Source of the DNA: Gp6-AA40 sp050742535
Lineage (GTDB): Bacteria > Acidobacteriota > Vicinamibacteria > Vicinamibacterales > UBA2999
Length of the DNA: 9,403 bases
Direction: 5' to 3'
Assembly (NCBI GenBank): GCA_050742535.1
Contig: JBOGIQ010000243.1
Coordinates: 1-9,403, forward strand
The translations under genes and the position numbers were made by a program. Numbering within the stretch: position 1 is the stretch's first letter; each line of letters opens with the position of its first letter. Below the pieces are notes generated by a model. The model made no database searches, was not told the origin of the DNA, and was given only the letters and a program-made list of their open reading frames with translations. This document shows, in pieces, positions 1 to 6,278 of this stretch.

Positions 1-1
1 G

Positions 2-112
2 GCCAACGTCTTTACCGCGATCGAGGAGCAACTCGGACTCAGGCTCGTGCCGTCAAAGGCATCTCGTCCGTTCGTCGTCGTGGATCACGTCGAACGGCCG
101 GGTCCGAATTAG
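2..112 (+). CDS. TIGR03435 family protein, C-terminal fragment (gene truncated by window start)
   Basis: The frame opens at the window edge and ends at TAG 110-112, giving the last 36 residues of a protein. The tail contains IEEQLGLRLVPSKASRPFVV followed by a VDHVERPGPN ending. This is the family signature end of TIGR03435 (helix with EQLGL-L, a K/R-P pair, then VxxxxVERPxxN). It aligns without gaps to the end of the full-length family member at the right edge of the window (EEELGLRL...IERVERPTEN). TIGR03435 proteins are secreted or membrane-anchored, numerous per genome in soil Acidobacteriota, and of unknown function. The two tails differ at many codons, so this is an old paralogue and not a recent duplication. 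The rest of the gene, including any FecR or other N-terminal domain, lies outside the window. Confidence 0.85.
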   Translation, partial: ANVFTAIEEQLGLRLVPSKASRPFVVVDHVERPGPN

Positions 113-198
113 GTCCCTTCAGTTTTCCGTGGGGTGGTTGATCTGCTCGATCGAATTCCAGCTTGCAGCCGCGGCGTGGCGAGTGTCGCGTCGGACCC

Positions 199-268
199 CA
201 TCTACGTCATGTCGCTGTAGATGATTCTGTAGTACGCGAGTGCATCACGCATCCACAACTATCTACAG
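199..268. promoter_or_regulatory. Cluster of CTGTAG/CTACAG boxes, operator-like
   Basis: CATCTAC at 199-205 and GTAGATG at 217-223 form a 7-bp inverted repeat with an 11-base spacer. CTGTAG occurs at 215-220 and again at 227-232, exactly 12 bases apart. CTGTAGAT (215-222) is matched in inverted orientation by ATCTACAG (261-268). Three exact copies of one hexamer within about 55 bases is far above chance. The TGTA/TACA cores resemble half-sites of BlaI/MecI-type repressors, which often neighbour TIGR03435 genes in Acidobacteriota (from memory, not checked here). No gene start lies within reach on either strand, so the site may be orphaned or serve a small RNA. Confidence 0.35.
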
Positions 269-362
269 TCCGCCGGACAGCGGCCGCAACTGCTTCACCA
301 TGAATCCATTGCGGCCGACCTCCTGCCACAGGTTTCAACAACGGGCTGAAATCGGCCTGGGG

Positions 363-442
363 GTCAGATGGTCGATCGTGGCGCCGACAATTGGCGTGCC
401 GTGGCGCCCGCGAGCCTGACAAGGCTCGCTCCACGATCTGAC
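363..442. repeat. Nested palindromic (REP-like) intergenic element
   Basis: The outer arms GTCAGAT (363-369) and ATCTGAC (436-442) are perfect inverted repeats. Just inside, GATCGTGG (374-381) pairs with CCACGATC (431-438). An inner perfect 7-bp stem, GCGAGCC (410-416) and GGCTCGC (423-429), encloses the loop TGACAA. The octamer GTGGCGCC appears twice directly (378-385 and 401-408). The element begins seven bases beyond the stop of the DUF4013 gene, in the place expected for a transcript end, but no T-run follows either arm. A REP/BIME-like dispersed element or an RNA-stabilising hairpin is more likely than an intrinsic terminator. Whether it recurs in the genome cannot be seen here. Confidence 0.55.
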
Positions 443-448
443 GTTGCG

Positions 449-1249
449 CTAGACACTCTCGATTGCTGGCGCCGGCGGCACGTGCGCCAGCACCTGCAGA
501 AACAGGTGGCTGATCACCAGGTAGGACCAGAACAGCATCCAGGGCACCAGCGGCACAAGCACGATGGCGATGGCGCTCACGGTCAGTGCGCCGATCCACG
601 CCTGAATGTACAGCGCGGGGGCGGCTGAGACGAGACTCACGACGCGCCCGAGGTGAAACGCCGCTCTGAAGCTGCGGCGCTCGGCAACCTGCAGGAACGC
701 CGACGGCAGCAGGACGATTGGACCGAAGAACAGCACGCCCAGCAACGCGATTTCCCCCGCTGAAAACTGCAGCCAGTCGTAGCGCACCGCATACAGCACG
801 GGCATTCCAGGAAGCGCCAGCGGCGGAAATACCACGACGGCTGCGACGAAGATCAGCAGCTCGCGCTGATGCGCCGCAAACACATCGAGCGAGCGGGCGC
901 CGAGAACCCAGTAGGCGATCACGAAGGGCGTGAGGTAGGCGAGGATGACGCCCGAGGACGCGGCTCCCCGCCGCAGCGCGGATCCGAACAGACCCGTCCA
1001 CGACGGCAGCAGCGGGTGCTCGCGGTCGACGATGCGCTGTCCGACGATGCTGCGATAGCCGAGCGCGAGCATCCAGCCGGCTGGCGGCAGCAGGAGCATC
1101 AGCAGCCCGCCGGTGCCGACGCGCAGCCTCCACGCCGGCTCGCGGCTGATGTAGCCGACCGCACTCCGCCAGTCGATTCGCGGCTGACTCGCCGGTCCCA
1201 CCTTATGGCTTCTGGACGGTGATCGCCGTTCCTCCGTTGCTGTCGCCAT
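449..1249 (-). CDS. DUF4013-like polytopic membrane protein
   Basis: The 266-aa protein has about 16 hydrophilic residues, a segment starting VGYISREPAWRLR (about 31-43) that resembles the family start, then several strongly hydrophobic stretches (about 46-66, 99-117, 131-155, 166-188, 203-215, 218-250). The pattern of a short amphipathic start, GGLL-LLPP, a G(Y)xxxVxxR motif and LPSW before the second membrane helix matches the DUF4013 family of bacterial and archaeal inner-membrane proteins of unknown function. The ATG at 1249 overlaps the upstream metalloprotease gene by 47 bases and has no clear Shine-Dalgarno. A GTG at 1201, one base past the protease stop, would give a 250-aa protein that begins just before the conserved region and is equally plausible. 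It is the last gene of the minus-strand operon. A role in export or membrane handling of the protease is only a guess from position. Confidence 0.75.
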   Translation of the reverse strand: MATATEERRSPSRSHKVGPASQPRIDWRSAVGYISREPAWRLRVGTGGLLMLLLPPAGWMLALGYRSIVGQRIVDREHPLLPSWTGLFGSALRRGAASSGVILAYLTPFVIAYWVLGARSLDVFAAHQRELLIFVAAVVVFPPLALPGMPVLYAVRYDWLQFSAGEIALLGVLFFGPIVLLPSAFLQVAERRSFRAAFHLGRVVSLVSAAPALYIQAWIGALTVSAIAIVLVPLVPWMLFWSYLVISHLFLQVLAHVPPAPAIESV

Positions 1250-4200
1250 CCGGGTCGTGATTATCGATCGCCGTGTATGTCAGGCTGTTCGTGACGCTGG
1301 TCACCGTAAACGTCGCGTTCTTCTTCGAGTTGGCGATGGAAGCGCTGAGGATGCTGCACCGGCCGGTGGCGTCCGTCGTACAGCTCCCCGAGCCGCTCGC
1401 GCCGCCGCTCCACAGCCCGGTCACCGTCGCGCCCGATACCGCCGCGTGATTCGCGTCGTGCACGCCCGCAGTCACGGTGGCCCTCCACGAGCCCCTCCCC
1501 ATAGTCGCGCTCGAACGGTCCAAGTCACCAATGTGCATCGTCGTCGTGGGCGGTGCAGTGACCGTTACGGTGACCGTCGCGGTGTTGCTGTCTGACGCGC
1601 CGTCGGTGGCTTTGTAGGTGAACGTGTGGACTCCGGTTGCCGCAGGCGTGTAGGTGACGCGCGCGGTGTCGCTGTTCGGACTACCGGGCACACATGCGTC
1701 GTTCGCAATGGCGCCAAGCGTCCCGCTCGACGGCGGCTGGACGACCGAGAACGTCAGTTCGCAGCTCTCCACGTCCGTGGCGCCCATCACCACTGTCAGC
1801 CCGGTTCCGACAACGCCCGTCATGTTCCGGTTCGCGGCAATCGGCGCGGTGTTGGCCGCGGTGACGTTAATCGTGATGGCCGCCGATCCCGGCAGCCCGC
1901 CGGAATCGCTGACCGACGCCGTGATGGTGTGCGACCCGGCCGTGAGTGCGCTCGTCGAGAACGTACCGCCCGACCCAATCGCGCCGTCGCGACTGGACAC
2001 CCATGAGAGGTTGCCGGTGAGGCTGCCGTCTTCGGTATCGGTGGCGGTCCCCGCGAAGGCGACCGGCTGACCCACGGTACTGCTCGAGCCGTTGGCTGGC
2101 GACGTAATCGTGACCACAGGGGCGATGTTGCTCGGCACCGAGCTCGTGTTCAGCCGGATGTTGTCCAGCTGGAAGAAGGCGAAGCCGGTGCCCGGCTCGG
2201 AAACGTTCCAGACGAACTTCAACCGCACGCTCTGGGACGCAAACGCACTCAGGTCGATCACGGCAGGCGGGTAGTCGCCCACGCCGCCGGACGGGTTGTC
2301 GGTGTCTTCTTCGTAGGTGTTGACCGGCGCGGTCAGGATCGTCTGCGTCAACAGCGGCTGACCGCCGCCGGCCGGCAGGATTTCCACACCGAACGTCCGC
2401 GGTTGAGTGTTCCCAAACCGAAACAGTTCCCACGCCGCGCGGTAGTCGAACTCCAGCGTGGTCGTCGACGCGGGCAGGGTGATGTCCTGATACAACTCCC
2501 GGCGATTGGTGAAGTCGCTGGTCGCCGGATCATCGCCGTTGAAATCGTTCAGCGCGGCGTACTGGCCTTCGGTCGGGGCGCTGGTGAAGTAGTCGAGCGT
2601 GATGAGGAACGGGAACGAAAACACCGTGAACGTCGGCGCCGGATACTCGACCCCCGCGGGGCGCGCGCTGAGCGGGAGATTCGGATTGGATCTCGGCGTC
2701 AGCTCCTTGACCGTCCACCCGCTGAGATCGCCGGTCTCGAAGCCGCCGTTCACGATCGGATCGAGCGGATTCGGCAGCACCGTCGTTGGGGTGAGGGCGG
2801 CAATCCCGTTATCGCTCTCCGAGTTCTCCAGCACCTGATTCTGTCGATCGACAACGAGGCCGACGTAGTAGTTCCCCGGCGCGACGGAAGGAACCGGAAC
2901 CGATCCATTGCACTGAGAGCTCGCTCCTGCCGCCAGACTCGGCACGGCACAGCTGAACCCTGAGAAGACGTCGCCCTGGTTGATCGTCTGGTCGGTTGAG
3001 AAGTAGACACCGACCTGGAACGCACCCGCCGCCGCGGTTCCCTGGTTCGCGAATGTCGAGGTTACGGGGATCTGGGTGCCCTTCGTCGCCGTTGCCGGAG
3101 CCGTGACCGATTGCGCGACGAGGTTCACCGGCGAATTCGGATCCGCCACCGTGCAACCAAGAATGCCGACGTCGCCGAGGGCGCGCGTTTCGCCCGCCGC
3201 AAGGGAGTCGACGGTGGCGAGCTGGTCGAACGTCCGGCTCTGATTCTGCGCATCGAGCAGGTTCGAGTTGATGGTCGTGTAGTTGTACCGGTTTGCGGCT
3301 AACGAACCGGAACCTGTTTCAAGAGTTCTCGCGTAGATCGTGTACGACTCGCCCGCAGCCAGCGGCGCGACGTTCAACGTGACGGAACCATTGAATGGCT
3401 GATGCGGTGTGACCGCGCGCAGCTGCGACCCGCTGAACATCTCCACACGGTTCGCACCGTTGATTCCGCCCTGCGTCCGGTAGGCGACCACCGACACTCC
3501 GGTGGCGGGGACGCAGGCGTTGTCCTTCACGAGCCTGAGGGTGATCACACCGCGGCCGCCGACGGTTGGCGGGATCGCGCCGCTGTATCGATTTCTCGCG
3601 TAGATACGAAGTACCGCCGCTTTGTCGTCCGCTTCCAGGGTGCGCGGGTTGGCGTCTCCCGGCGCAACCACCGGGAGCATCGTCGCGCTCATGGCGTTCG
3701 ACGCGGTGAAATCACCCAGTGTCGAGTGGGACACGGCGATGAAGTGTCCGGCCTCGTGTGTGGCGACCCCCTGCACGTCGAAGGCGCCCGGGTCAGGCTC
3801 GGCGGTCGTCGACCAGGGATCGAGGCTGTCGAATCGCATCCCGCAATCGATGACGGTTCCAACGGGATAGGTCACTCCCGGAGGGCCGGGGAACGGGATA
3901 GACCCTCCGTCCTCGACGGGCAGCACGGTTTGTCCCTGCGCGTTGGTGGTCGTGGTGGTGGGCAAGTCCAGCCCCCAGCACGGGGTCACGGCGAGCGTGC
4001 CATCAGGAAAGTCGGGTAGCCAGGCGACGAGGTTCACGCCGTCGAGCGCAAAGGCGTCCGTCGCCGCACTCTGCCCACCGAAGTTCACCACCGGCACGAG
4101 TGGCTCCTGCGGGACGCCGTCGTCCACGCTTTCCCATGTATTGAAACTGGCCTCGATCGTCGCTTCGAACGAAGCCGGGTCCAGGTTGGACCGTATGCCC

Positions 4201-4424
4201 GAAGGGTTGTGGTGCCACACGATCGCTCCGGGAAACCCTGGTGTTCCGTCGAACAATCGCGAATCCCAGACGATCTCGACGACCTGACCGTTGATGGCGA
4301 AATCGAGGTTGTCGCTGGCACGTGTCGTCGTCGTGAGGCCGGCAGCGATGGCCAGCAGCAGGCAGGCCGCTATGACGAACGTGCCGGATGAACGCCGTGA
4401 CTGTTTCTTCGAGTGGCGAGTCAT
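1203..4424 (-). CDS. Secreted matrixin-like metalloprotease with CARDB, jelly-roll-like and Ig-like repeats
   Basis: The 1073-aa protein has a basic N-terminus and a hydrophobic segment (about 15-36), a typical signal peptide. Residues about 40-277 form a metzincin/matrixin-type zinc protease: HEAGHFIAVSH at 223-233 supplies ligands H223, H227 and H233 with E224 as catalytic base. Met-turn candidates M245/M249 follow, and the domain ends with ADDKAAVLRIY. Next come a regulatory-like beta module (about 290-370), a CARDB domain (about 430-545), an NGGFETGDLSGW jelly-roll-like domain (about 558-758), two Ig/cadherin-like domains (about 767-855 and 858-955), and a C-terminal module (963-1073) with a DPDGDSNG calcium-loop-like motif. 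The open frame runs upstream to 5093, but the start is placed at ATG 4424, six bases after GGGAGG (4431-4436). An adjacent ATG at 4427 is possible. The start overlaps the stop of the preceding gene, implying coupled translation. It probably degrades extracellular protein; the substrate is unknown. Confidence 0.85.
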   Translation of the reverse strand: MTRHSKKQSRRSSGTFVIAACLLLAIAAGLTTTTRASDNLDFAINGQVVEIVWDSRLFDGTPGFPGAIVWHHNPSGIRSNLDPASFEATIEASFNTWESVDDGVPQEPLVPVVNFGGQSAATDAFALDGVNLVAWLPDFPDGTLAVTPCWGLDLPTTTTTNAQGQTVLPVEDGGSIPFPGPPGVTYPVGTVIDCGMRFDSLDPWSTTAEPDPGAFDVQGVATHEAGHFIAVSHSTLGDFTASNAMSATMLPVVAPGDANPRTLEADDKAAVLRIYARNRYSGAIPPTVGGRGVITLRLVKDNACVPATGVSVVAYRTQGGINGANRVEMFSGSQLRAVTPHQPFNGSVTLNVAPLAAGESYTIYARTLETGSGSLAANRYNYTTINSNLLDAQNQSRTFDQLATVDSLAAGETRALGDVGILGCTVADPNSPVNLVAQSVTAPATATKGTQIPVTSTFANQGTAAAGAFQVGVYFSTDQTINQGDVFSGFSCAVPSLAAGASSQCNGSVPVPSVAPGNYYVGLVVDRQNQVLENSESDNGIAALTPTTVLPNPLDPIVNGGFETGDLSGWTVKELTPRSNPNLPLSARPAGVEYPAPTFTVFSFPFLITLDYFTSAPTEGQYAALNDFNGDDPATSDFTNRRELYQDITLPASTTTLEFDYRAAWELFRFGNTQPRTFGVEILPAGGGQPLLTQTILTAPVNTYEEDTDNPSGGVGDYPPAVIDLSAFASQSVRLKFVWNVSEPGTGFAFFQLDNIRLNTSSVPSNIAPVVTITSPANGSSSTVGQPVAFAGTATDTEDGSLTGNLSWVSSRDGAIGSGGTFSTSALTAGSHTITASVSDSGGLPGSAAITINVTAANTAPIAANRNMTGVVGTGLTVVMGATDVESCELTFSVVQPPSSGTLGAIANDACVPGSPNSDTARVTYTPAATGVHTFTYKATDGASDSNTATVTVTVTAPPTTTMHIGDLDRSSATMGRGSWRATVTAGVHDANHAAVSGATVTGLWSGGASGSGSCTTDATGRCSILSASIANSKKNATFTVTSVTNSLTYTAIDNHDPDGDSNGGTAITVQKP

Positions 4425-4939
4425 CATTTGCCTCCCTGGCGGACTTCCTGGAGGAAGGCATTCAGATCCTCGGGTCGTCCACGCGGCGCCACCGTGGCGC
4501 CGCCATTGCCCTGGCGAATGCGGACGACGCCGTCGAACGTCCCGATGGGGGTGAAGGTCGCGCCCTGGAGCGTTCGGGCAAAGATGACGACCTGTTCCGC
4601 GTTCTGGAGATCCGGAGCGCCGGGCACGGTGAGCCGCACATTCCCGCGCGCCCCACCGACGACGGCAACGGAGACACTGGTTCGCGGAGCGCCCTTCAAC
4701 GTCTCGAGTACCGACACGTCGTAGAGCGTGTAGATCACGCGGCCGACCCAGGTGGTGCTTCTGCCCGTGACCAACCCATGAACGACGAGATCCGCGCGTC
4801 GAGTGAGTTCTGCGACGTCGACCGGCCCGCCCTGGATGGGGCGCGCCCCTCCGGGAAGGTTCTGCGCGTAGCTGCTGGAAACCCCGAGCAAGCTTGCGCA
4901 ACACACGGCCGCCACGGTGACCGATAGCCTTGCCGCCAT
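4424..4939 (-). CDS. Small secreted protein upstream of matrixin-like protease
   Basis: The 171-aa protein starts with a clear signal peptide (hydrophobic 5-20, likely cleavage after SSSYA at 25). The mature part carries VDVAELTRRADLVVHGLVTG (40-59), alternating strands such as VIYTLYDVSVLETLKG (68-83), GNVRLTVPGAPDL (99-111) and AEQVVIFAR (114-122). From memory this layout (ELxxxADLVVxGxV, then VLKG, then a short GxxVxLxVPG, then EQVVxFxR) belongs to a family of secreted beta-rich proteins often found just before matrixin-type proteases in Acidobacteriota and Myxobacteria. I know of no proven function. ATG 4939 is supported by TGGAGGAG at 4943-4950. Its TGA overlaps the protease ATG. A chaperone, inhibitor or partner of the protease is a reasonable inference from the coupling, not something the sequence shows. 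Confidence 0.8.
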   Translation of the reverse strand: MAARLSVTVAAVCCASLLGVSSSYAQNLPGGARPIQGGPVDVAELTRRADLVVHGLVTGRSTTWVGRVIYTLYDVSVLETLKGAPRTSVSVAVVGGARGNVRLTVPGAPDLQNAEQVVIFARTLQGATFTPIGTFDGVVRIRQGNGGATVAPRGRPEDLNAFLQEVRQGGK

Positions 4940-4942
4940 TAA

Positions 4943-4950
4943 CTCCTCCA
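4943..4950 (-). promoter_or_regulatory. Strong ribosome binding site of the minus-strand operon
   Basis: On the minus strand TGGAGGAG lies three bases before ATG 4939, with the GGAGG core at a five-base spacing. It fixes this start and shows that the long open frame continuing to 5093 in the protease register is not used as a start. Confidence 0.7.
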
Positions 4951-4974
4951 GGCGCGATGAGGGGAGAGAACTCC

Positions 4975-4995
4975 GGGTGGGGGGGGTAGCAAGGG
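4975..4995 (+). other. G-quadruplex-type motif with an eight-G run
   Basis: Four G-tracts lie close together: GGG at 4975-4977, a run of eight G at 4979-4986 that supplies two tracts, and GGG at 4993-4995. The loops are one, two and six bases, which satisfies the common G3+N1-7 rule. It lies 36 bases upstream of the start of the minus-strand operon, so the G-rich strand is the template strand for that transcript. The eight-base homopolymer is also a candidate for slippage. Confidence 0.5.
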
Positions 4996-5176
4996 CGCAG
5001 CCACCTGTGCAGGGATCGACGAATCGCGGAAACTGTTTTCAACGAAGGACTTCCACGCCTGGGTGGCGCCGGGACTCCCGTCGCGACGCACAAAAATGCA
5101 GGTGTAGGGCGACAAATGTCCAGTGGCGCGTTCAGAACTTCGATCGCTGCCTGTGTAATGATTCGCGTGCTTTTTC

Positions 5177-5184
5177 AAGGAGGG
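5177..5184 (+). promoter_or_regulatory. Ribosome binding site selecting GTG start at 5188
   Basis: AAGGAGGG lies three bases before GTG 5188. It decides the start: the same frame is open from an upstream ATG at 5116, but that ATG has no Shine-Dalgarno, and the 24 extra residues would precede an otherwise normal signal peptide. Confidence 0.75.
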
Positions 5185-5187
5185 ATC

Positions 5188-6249
5188 GTGTCGCGACTTT
5201 TTACGTGCATTGTCGGTGGTGTGATCACACTGGCCGGAGCGGCCTCTCCTGCATCGACGCAGTCGGTGCCGGCATGCGATCGAGCCTGCCTGCGGACGAT
5301 GCTCGATCAGTACCTCGCCGCCGTCGTCAAGCACGACCCCGCCGCGGCGCCCCTCGTCGTCGGCTTCCGTCAGACGGAAAACGCCATCAACGTGCGCCCG
5401 GGAAACGGTGTCTGGAAGACGGTGACCGGTCTCGGCAAAGTGCAGCGCAAATACTTCGATCCCATCTCCGGGCAGGCTGCGTACTACGGGACGGTCGAAG
5501 AGGGGGCCGAGACGGCAATCGTGACCATCCGCGTCCGCGTCGAAAATCGCAGGTTGACCGAGGCGGAATGGTTTCTCGCCCGTGCGAACGACCCCGGGCT
5601 CAACGGTCCGCGGCGGCAGGGCGGCCCACCGGCCAATCTTCACAATCCCGAGTACCTCGCGCAGAACCCGCCGCCCGAGCGGGTTGTCCCGCGCAACCAG
5701 CGGTCGGACCGCGACGCGCTGGTTCGAATCGTCGACAGTTACTTCGACGCGATCACGTCGCATGACGGGTCGGTCGCGCTGACGCATGCGGGATGCGGGC
5801 GCGTCGAGAACGGATCGCCGGCGCCTGCGGGCCGATTCCTGCCGGCCGGGCCTCCCCGGGGAGGGCAGGCCGGGCCGGCTCGTGGTGGACAAGCGCCACC
5901 CGCCGCGCCTGCTGCGGGTCAGGCGACGGCGCCGGGACCGGGCAGCAACGATTGCGTCGCGAATCTGCAGAACTTCAACCTGTCGATGGTCGTCGCGCGC
6001 CGGATTCCGCTCGTCGATGAAGAGGCGCAGGTCGTCCTCGCGTACGCGGTTTTCATCCGCCGGCCTGGTTCGCCGACACCTCGCAACGCGTTCAGCGAGT
6101 GGTTCGTGATCGACGACGCCAGGATCAAGACGATCTATACGGCGATGTTCTATCCCGCGGCGGAGCTGGCGGTGCCGAACTGGCCGCCGTACGACGGTAA
6201 CTGGCCGCTGCCGGCCGGCACCGTGCCAAGCCCGCCACAGCCCAAATAG
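5188..6249 (+). CDS. Secreted two-module NTF2-like (DUF8021-type) protein
   Basis: The 353-aa protein starts at GTG behind a strong ribosome binding site. Residues 1-26 look like a signal peptide (hydrophobic core 6-18, likely cleavage near ASTQS). Two NTF2/SnoaL-like modules follow. The first runs about 30-135, beginning CDRACLRTMLDQYLAAVVKH, with TEN at 63-65 and VWKTVTGLG at 76-84. The second starts RDALVRIVDSYFDAITSHDG (175-194) with RVENGS at 205-210 and ends with FSEWFVIDDARIKTIYTAMF (302-321). The modules repeat the same helix and EN turn, which matches my memory of DUF8021 proteins, common in Acidobacteriota and Sphingomonads and of unproven function. A Pro/Gly/Ala-rich insert (about 211-252) with an RGGQA repeat splits the second module. 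Cysteines 30/34 and 203/256 could form disulfides. It is the first gene of the plus-strand cluster, 29 bases before the next. Confidence 0.8.
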   Translation: MSRLFTCIVGGVITLAGAASPASTQSVPACDRACLRTMLDQYLAAVVKHDPAAAPLVVGFRQTENAINVRPGNGVWKTVTGLGKVQRKYFDPISGQAAYYGTVEEGAETAIVTIRVRVENRRLTEAEWFLARANDPGLNGPRRQGGPPANLHNPEYLAQNPPPERVVPRNQRSDRDALVRIVDSYFDAITSHDGSVALTHAGCGRVENGSPAPAGRFLPAGPPRGGQAGPARGGQAPPAAPAAGQATAPGPGSNDCVANLQNFNLSMVVARRIPLVDEEAQVVLAYAVFIRRPGSPTPRNAFSEWFVIDDARIKTIYTAMFYPAAELAVPNWPPYDGNWPLPAGTVPSPPQPK

Positions 6250-6278
6250 TGCTCGTTTCTTCATCACGGAGATTGAAC

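Larger units (their letters stand above)
113..448. other. Non-coding gap between convergent genes
   Basis: These 336 bases separate the stop of the plus-strand TIGR03435 gene from the stop of the minus-strand DUF4013 gene. I find no convincing gene. The longest ATG frame on the plus strand here (300-419, 39 codons) has no Shine-Dalgarno and no recognisable sequence. The longer minus-strand frame crossing the gap is the shadow of the DUF4013 gene. The gap holds two structured pieces that are listed separately: a cluster of GTAG boxes (199-268) and a nested palindromic element (363-442). Neither 3' end is followed by an obvious hairpin with a T-run, so classical intrinsic terminators are not evident. 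Confidence 0.6.
4940..5187. promoter_or_regulatory. Divergent intergenic region between two operons
   Basis: The 248 bases separate the start of the minus-strand protease operon (4939) from the plus-strand start at 5188, so both promoters should lie here. I see no sigma-70 promoter good enough to call. The best plus-strand -10-like word is TAATGA at 5157-5162, without a well-spaced -35. On the minus strand TGAAC (5134-5130) is followed after 15 bases by TGTC (5114-5111), a loose match to ECF-type promoter architecture. The operon-proximal third is G-rich on the plus strand (see 4975-4995). Confidence 0.5.

Noticed and set aside
300..419. Possible 39-codon plus-strand ORF in the convergent gap
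   Set aside because: No Shine-Dalgarno, no recognisable family, and its 3' half lies in the palindromic element.
207..1133. Minus-strand open frame overlapping the DUF4013-like gene
   Set aside because: Arg/Ala-rich translation without membrane segments or motifs; the other frame gives a coherent polytopic membrane protein.
4940..5093. N-terminal extension of the metalloprotease frame up to 5093
   Set aside because: The extension would run through the whole small secreted-protein gene in another frame and lacks protein-like composition. A good ribosome binding site and signal peptide mark the start at 4424.
5131..5162. Sigma-70-like promoter with TTCAGA and TAATGA upstream of 5188
   Set aside because: The -35 word is poor and the spacer is 19 bases; not convincing enough to annotate.
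5219..5230. Perfect 12-bp palindrome GTGTGATCACAC
   Set aside because: About two perfect 12-bp palindromes are expected by chance in a window this long. It lies inside signal-peptide codons and lacks the spacer of a CRP site.
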